NCBI GenBank assembly: GCA_006384855.1
Contig: VCJN01002186.1
Location: 52,982-116,981 of the forward strand
DNA length: 64,000 nucleotides
From: Tetraselmis striata
Lineage: Eukaryota > Chlorophyta > Chlorodendrophyceae > Chlorodendrales > Chlorodendraceae
Direction of reading: 5' to 3'
In this document: piece after piece, positions 57,301-64,000 of the stretch
Numbering within the stretch: the first letter of the stretch is position 1
Layout of the letters: every line of letters starts with the position of its first letter
Notes under the pieces: model-generated
Database searches by the model: none
What the model was told of the DNA's origin: nothing
The model's input: only the letters and a program-made list of their open reading frames with translations
Made by a program: the position numbers and the translations under genes

Positions 57301-60300
57301 CATGTTTGAATCACCCCAATGCTCCTACTGGCTGCATATGCCCATGACGCATCCACATGCGAGCCACGGGCTCGAAAGGGCTCACTGTCCCAAGACGCCT
57401 TATTGCGACCTCGTCGAGCGCGCTGTGCGGCGCAGGCTCACTGTCCCAAGACGCCTTATTGCGACCTCGTCGAGCGCGCTTGGTGCGGCGCACACCCCTC
57501 CACATAAGTCCGGGTTTTGCATTTTCGATCGCAAAGCGCATGCATGGGCGAGGATAACGCCGGCTGCATGTGCATACATGCTAACTACAGTGGGAATAGT
57601 TCGGGCGAACGCCTATTGTGCGCTTTATACCCACCCGCGCGACAACACGACCATTTGTGGGCGCCCTTTCAAAAACGCGAAATCATTGCATGGTGCGTTG
57701 GCGCCAGAAAGTTGTGGGTTGCGCCAACCGTCCAAACCTATGGAAATAGCGGCACTCGTCGCACCAAACTCGGTGGATACGGCCCTTGGCATAAGTTGCA
57801 CACACCGTGCGTGTAGGCCACTGAAAGCATGTCGCTATAGGCACGACGTGACACCCCAACGTCAAGTTGGCCACTGTGGGGAGCAGTTTTGGGGTGAAAA
57901 TGCTGCTGTTTCTGTGGCGAACGCACGTAGGAGAGGCGCTCGATGGCCCCCTTGGCGTAGGGCAATGCTCTACTATAGGGGCGCGTGGTGGAATGCCAGT
58001 TGCACCGTTTCGTGGGCGGGGTGGCGCGGTAGGGGCGTGGATTTTGATTAATATGAAATTCCTTGAAAAATGCTGTGGAAAATGGCATTTTGGCTGGTAG
58101 ATGTGTGTATCGCTAGGAGGTGGCACATGCCAAGTGTTGGTGGTCCGTGGTCATCGACATACATAACGCTCTCGCGCAACTGAGTATGGGGCTTAGACAC
58201 GCACTTGGCGCAAAGCCACGCGCCCGATATGGGTGGGCACATGAGGCAGTGAGGGGCAACTTGGATGATCATCTTTGGGGATTTTTTCCGGAGACCCAAA
58301 AAATCGATTTTGTGATTATGGAAGAGTGTTCCCGACGCAGAATTGAACGAGGAATGGCGTGATATTTTTAAAAAGTTTTTCTGAGCAAACCCTGAGAAGT
58401 TATAGCGTTTTGAAGCCAAGGGGGTGTTGCCGCGCGTGGCCGACACTGATGCCATGCCAGTATCGCAACGCGACATGCACTGGCCGCCGCCCACACGGCT
58501 GCACCCCAACCAAATGCACCCGAGCCCCTCGCCAATGTGTTTCCTCACGCGTTCATGCCCATCCCGCCGTTTGGTTGCCTATGCACGCGCGTCGGCGTGT
58601 GGGTGATACCGACCCCAGTTTTGGTGCAGTTGCAGGCGACGCCCATCCACGCACCAAGTGCAGCGTGATTCCCTAGTCAAAGGTCATTAAGCTTCGGTTT
58701 GAGCCACTCGTCATGCAGGTTTTATAAAGCCCTCTGAGATTCCAGGGTTTCATCTCATATACCCTACGTTCAGGTACCCTAGACTTGTGAAGTCTTGAGA
58801 CTGCCGAAAAGGGACCCCAAACTTATGTGCAGGGGTGTGTTGGCCATATGTCATTCGGCCATATACGGCCGACGCGGCATGTTTGAATCACCCCAATGCT
58901 CCTACTGGCTGCATATGCCCATGACGCATCCACATGCGAGCCACGGGCTCGAAAGGGCTCACTGTCCCAAGACGCCTTATTGCGACCTCGTCGAGCGCGC
59001 TTGGTGCGGCGCACTGTGTTGGCCATATGTCATTCGGCCATATACGGCCGACGCGGCATGTTTGAATCACCCCAATGCTCCTACTGGCTGCATATGCCCA
59101 TGACGCATCCACATGCGAGCCACGGGCTCGAAAGGGCTCACTGTCCCAAGACGCCTTATTGCGACCTCGTCGAGCGCGCTTGGTGCGGCGCACACCCCTC
59201 CACATAAGTCCGGGTTTTGCATTTTCGATCGCAAAGCGCATGCATGGGCGAGGATAACGCCGGCTGCATGTGCATACATGCTAACTACAGTGGGAATAGT
59301 TCGGGCGAACGCCTATTGTGCGCTTTATACCCACCCGCGCGACAACACGACCATTTGTGGGCGCCCTTTCAAAAACGCGAAATCATTGCATGGTGCGTTG
59401 GCGCCAGAAAGTTGTGGGTTGCGCCAACCGTCCAAACCTATGGAAATAGCGGCACTCGTCGCACCAAACTCGGTGGATACGGCCCTTGGCATAAGTTGCA
59501 CACACCGTGCGTGTAGGCCACTGAAAGCATGTCGCTATAGGCACGACGTGACACCCCAACGTCAAGTTGGCCACTGTGGGGAGCAGTTTTGGGGTGAAAA
59601 TGCTGCTGTTTCTGTGGCGAACGCACGTAGGAGAGGCGCTCGATGGCCCCCTTGGCGTAGGGCAATGCTCTACTATAGGGGCGCGTGGTGGAATGCCAGT
59701 TGCACCGTTTCGTGGGCGGGGTGGCGCGGTAGGGGCGTGGATTTTGATTAATATGAAATTCCTTGAAAAATGCTGTGGAAAATGGCATTTTGGCTGGTAG
59801 ATGTGTGTATCGCTAGGAGGTGGCACATGCCAAGTGTTGGTGGTCCGTGGTCATCGACATACATAACGCTCTCGCGCAACTGAGTATGGGGCTTAGACAC
59901 GCACTTGGCGCAAAGCCACGCGCCCGATATGGGTGGGCACATGAGGCAGTGAGGGGCAACTTGGATGATCATCTTTGGGGATTTTTTCCGGAGACCCAAA
60001 AAATCGATTTTGTGATTATGGAAGAGTGTTCCCGACGCAGAATTGAACGAGGAATGGCGTGATATTTTTAAAAAGTTTTTCTGAGCAAACCCTGAGAAGT
60101 TATAGCGTTTTGAAGCCAAGGGGGTGTTGCCGCGCGTGGCCGACACTGATGCCATGCCAGTATCGCAACGCGACATGCACTGGCCGCCGCCCACACGGCT
60201 GCACCCCAACCAAATGCACCCGAGCCCCTCGCCAATGTGTTTCCTCACGCGTTCATGCCCATCCCGCCGTTTGGTTGCCTATGCACGCGCGTCGGCGTGT

Positions 60301-63300
60301 GGGTGATACCGACCCCAGTTTTGGTGCAGTTGCAGGCGACGCCCATCCACGCACCAAGTGCAGCGTGATTCCCTAGTCAAAGGTCATTAAGCTTCGGTTT
60401 GAGCCACTCGTCATGCAGGTTTTATAAAGCCCTCTGAGATTCCAGGGTTTCATCTCATATACCCTACGTTCAGGTACCCTAGACTTGTGAAGTCTTGAGA
60501 CTGCCGAAAAGGGACCCCAAACTTATGTGCAGGGGTGTGTTGGCCATATGTCATTCGGCCATATACGGCCGACGCGGCATGTTTGAATCACCCCAATGCT
60601 CCTACTGGCTGCATATGCCCATGACGCATCCACATGCGAGCCACGGGCTCGAAAGGGCTCACTGTCCCAAGACGCCTTATTGCGACCTCGTCGAGCGCGC
60701 TTGGTGCGGCGCACACCCCTCCACATAAGTCCGGGTTTTGCATTTTCGATCGCAAAGCGCATGCATGGGCGAGGATAACGCCGGCTGCATGTGCATACAT
60801 GCTAACTACAGTGGGAATAGTTCGGGCGAACGCCTATTGTGCGCTTTATACCCACCCGCGCGACAACACGACCATTTGTGGGCGCCCTTTCAAAAACGCG
60901 AAATCATTGCATGGTGCGTTGGCGCCAGAAAGTTGTGGGTTGCGCCAACCGTCCAAACCTATGGAAATAGCGGCACTCGTCGCACCAAACTCGGTGGATA
61001 CGGCCCTTGGCATAAGTTGCACACACCGTGCGTGTAGGCCACTGAAAGCATGTCGCTATAGGCACGACGTGACACCCCAACGTCAAGTTGGCCACTGTGG
61101 GGAGCAGTTTTGGGGTGAAAATGCTGCTGTTTCTGTGGCGAACGCACGTAGGAGAGGCGCTCGATGGCCCCCTTGGCGTAGGGCAATGCTCTACTATAGG
61201 GGCGCGTGGTGGAATGCCAGTTGCACCGTTTCGTGGGCGGGGTGGCGCGGTAGGGGCGTGGATTTTGATTAATATGAAATTCCTTGAAAAATGCTGTGGA
61301 AAATGGCATTTTGGCTGGTAGATGTGTGTATCGCTAGGAGGTGGCACATGCCAAGTGTTGGTGGTCCGTGGTCATCGACATACATAACGCTCTCGCGCAA
61401 CTGAGTATGGGGCTTAGACACGCACTTGGCGCAAAGCCACGCGCCCGATATGGGTGGGCACATGAGGCAGTGAGGGGCAACTTGGATGATCATCTTTGGG
61501 GATTTTTTCCGGAGACCCAAAAAATCGATTTTGTGATTATGGAAGAGTGTTCCCGACGCAGAATTGAACGAGGAATGGCGTGATATTTTTAAAAAGTTTT
61601 TCTGAGCAAACCCTGAGAAGTTATAGCGTTTTGAAGCCAAGGGGGTGTTGCCGCGCGTGGCCGACACTGATGCCATGCCAGTATCGCAACGCGACATGCA
61701 CTGGCCGCCGCCCACACGGCTGCACCCCAACCAAATGCACCCGAGCCCCTCGCCAATGTGTTTCCTCACGCGTTCATGCCCATCCCGCCGTTTGGTTGCC
61801 TATGCACGCGCGTCGGCGTGTGGGTGATACCGACCCCAGTTTTGGTGCAGTTGCAGGCGACGCCCATCCACGCACCAAGTGCAGCGTGATTCCCTAGTCA
61901 AAGGTCATTAAGCTTCGGTTTGAGCCACTCGTCATGCAGGTTTTATAAAGCCCTCTGAGATTCCAGGGTTTCATCTCATATACCCTACGTTCAGGTACCC
62001 TAGACTTGTGAAGTCTTGAGACTGCCGAAAAGGGACCCCAAACTTATGTGCAGGGGTGTGTTGGCCATATGTCATTCGGCCATATACGGCCGACGCGGCA
62101 TGTTTGAATCACCCCAATGCTCCTACTGGCTGCATATGCCCATGACGCATCCACATGCGAGCCACGGGCTCGAAAGGGCTCACTGTCCCAAGACGCCTTA
62201 TTGCGACCTCGTCGAGCGCGCTTGGTGCGGCGCACACCCCTCCACATAAGTCCGGGTTTTGCATTTTCGATCGCAAAGCGCATGCATGGGCGAGGATAAC
62301 GCCGGCTGCATGTGCATACATGCTAACTACAGTGGGAATAGTTCGGGCGAACGCCTATTGTGCGCTTTATACCCACCCGCGCGACAACACGACCATTTGT
62401 GGGCGCCCTTTCAAAAACGCGAAATCATTGCATGGTGCGTTGGCGCCAGAAAGTTGTGGGTTGCGCCAACCGTCCAAACCTATGGAAATAGCGGCACTCG
62501 TCGCACCAAACTCGGTGGATACGGCCCTTGGCATAAGTTGCACACACCGTGCGTGTAGGCCACTGAAAGCATGTCGCTATAGGCACGACGTGACACCCCA
62601 ACGTCAAGTTGGCCACTGTGGGGAGCAGTTTTGGGGTGAAAATGCTGCTGTTTCTGTGGCGAACGCACGTAGGAGAGGCGCTCGATGGCCCCCTTGGCGT
62701 AGGGCAATGCTCTACTATAGGGGCGCGTGGTGGAATGCCAGTTGCACCGTTTCGTGGGCGGGGTGGCGCGGTAGGGGCGTGGATTTTGATTAATATGAAA
62801 TTCCTTGAAAAATGCTGTGGAAAATGGCATTTTGGCTGGTAGATGTGTGTATCGCTAGGAGGTGGCACATGCCAAGTGTTGGTGGTCCGTGGTCATCGAC
62901 ATACATAACGCTCTCGCGCAACTGAGTATGGGGCTTAGACACGCACTTGGCGCAAAGCCACGCGCCCGATATGGGTGGGCACATGAGGCAGTGAGGGGCA
63001 ACTTGGATGATCATCTTTGGGGATTTTTTCCGGAGACCCAAAAAATCGATTTTGTGATTATGGAAGAGTGTTCCCGACGCAGAATTGAACGAGGAATGGC
63101 GTGATATTTTTAAAAAGTTTTTCTGAGCAAACCCTGAGAAGTTATAGCGTTTTGAAGCCAAGGGGGTGTTGCCGCGCGTGGCCGACACTGATGCCATGCC
63201 AGTATCGCAACGCGACATGCACTGGCCGCCGCCCACACGGCTGCACCCCAACCAAATGCACCCGAGCCCCTCGCCAATGTGTTTCCTCACGCGTTCATGC

Positions 63301-64000
63301 CCATCCCGCCGTTTGGTTGCCTATGCACGCGCGTCGGCGTGTGGGTGATACCGACCCCAGTTTTGGTGCAGTTGCAGGCGACGCCCATCCACGCACCAAG
63401 TGCAGCGTGATTCCCTAGTCAAAGGTCATTAAGCTTCGGTTTGAGCCACTCGTCATGCAGGTTTTATAAAGCCCTCTGAGATTCCAGGGGTTTCATCTCA
63501 TATACCTACGTTCAGGTACCCTAGACTTGTGAAGTCTTGAGACTGCCGAAAAGGGACCCCAAACTTATGTGCAGGGGTGTGTTGGCCATATGTCATTCGG
63601 CCATATACGGCCGACGCGGCATGTTTGAATCACCCCAATGCTCCTACTGGCTGCATATGCCCAATGACGCATCCACATGCGAGCCACGGCGCTCGAAAGG
63701 GCTCACTGTCCCAAGACGCCTTATTGCGAACCTCGTCGAGCGCGCTTGGTGCGGCGCACACCCCTCCACATAAGTCCGGGTTTTGCATTTTCGATCGCAA
63801 AGCGCATGCATGGGCGAGGATAACGCCGGCTGCATGTGCATACATGCTAACTACAGTGGGAATAGTTCGGGCGAACGCCTATTGTGCGCTTTATACCCAC
63901 CCGCGCGACAACACGACCATTTGTGGGCGCCCTTTCAAAAACGCGAAATCATTGCATGGTGCGTTGGCGCCAGAAAGTTGTGGGTTGCGCCAACCGTCCA
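54393..64000 (+). repeat. Tandem array of 1,521-bp units (six full plus partial, runs off the window)
   Basis: Unit starts (acacccctccacataag) lie at 54393, 55915, 57492, 59192, 60713, 62234 and 63758. Basic spacing is 1,521-1,522. Unit 2 is longer by 56 bp and unit 3 by 179 bp, each through a duplicated tail segment. Units are nearly identical: unit 1 differs by one T in a T run, and unit 6 has a few indels near its end. Each unit carries ttttataaag, an agacttgtgaagtct palindrome and a ttggcgc...gcgccaa stem. Long frames of up to 212 codons exist on both strands, but none resembles a known protein, no rRNA or tRNA box is found, and composition is not exon-like. It is best treated as a satellite or an unrecognised tandem gene unit. 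Confidence 0.95.

Noticed and set aside
54393..64000. Array as rDNA or 5S repeat
   Set aside because: No rRNA core sequence or internal Pol III control box could be read in the unit.

Overview
The window reads as nuclear DNA of a GC-rich eukaryotic microbe, most likely a green alga (inference). The genes are broken by many short introns with GT..AG borders, often with 5' sites of the gtgcgc/gtgagt type. Exons are very GC-rich, while introns and spacers are AT-rich or carry long C or G runs. Degenerate plant-type telomere words (ccctaaa) occur in several introns. The recognisable conserved genes are eukaryotic: NOP58, a Rieske protein, SLX9 and TMCO1. There are no bacterial operons, ribosome binding sites or CRISPR arrays.

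Layout: 1-2131 holds the 3' part of NOP58 (+). 3224-6966 is a complete PIF/Harbinger transposon with matched ends, a TTA target duplication, an intact DDE transposase and a Myb/SANT-like partner gene. 7694-9764 is a Rieske [2Fe-2S] protein whose C-terminus carries a PCNA-binding-type motif. 13141-14106 (-) is a coiled-coil protein. 14855-21924 is an 11-exon membrane-anchored GAF-domain protein with an internal intron/exon duplication. 22075-23334 is a 283-bp minisatellite. 23631-26538 (-) is SLX9, divergent from TMCO1 (27614-28668, +).

From 30 kb the window turns into repeats. A decayed reverse transcriptase element occupies 30.2-34.1 kb, with its 3' module present twice. Next comes a 9,845-bp element (34554-44398) with about 1.95-kb terminal inverted repeats and an 8-bp target duplication. 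Its core is a satellite with a 378-bp higher-order unit and contains no transposase. A large ankyrin-repeat/protein-kinase gene follows (45308-53342). The window ends inside a tandem array of 1,521-bp units (54393-64000) that are almost identical.

Functional links: NOP58 and SLX9 are both nucleolar ribosome-biogenesis factors, and TMCO1 is an ER membrane calcium-leak and translocon protein. Otherwise the genes look like independent transcription units. The most notable material is the long-inverted-repeat element with a satellite core, the intact Harbinger element, the Rieske-plus-PIP-box protein, and C-runs repeatedly placed just after 5' splice sites.
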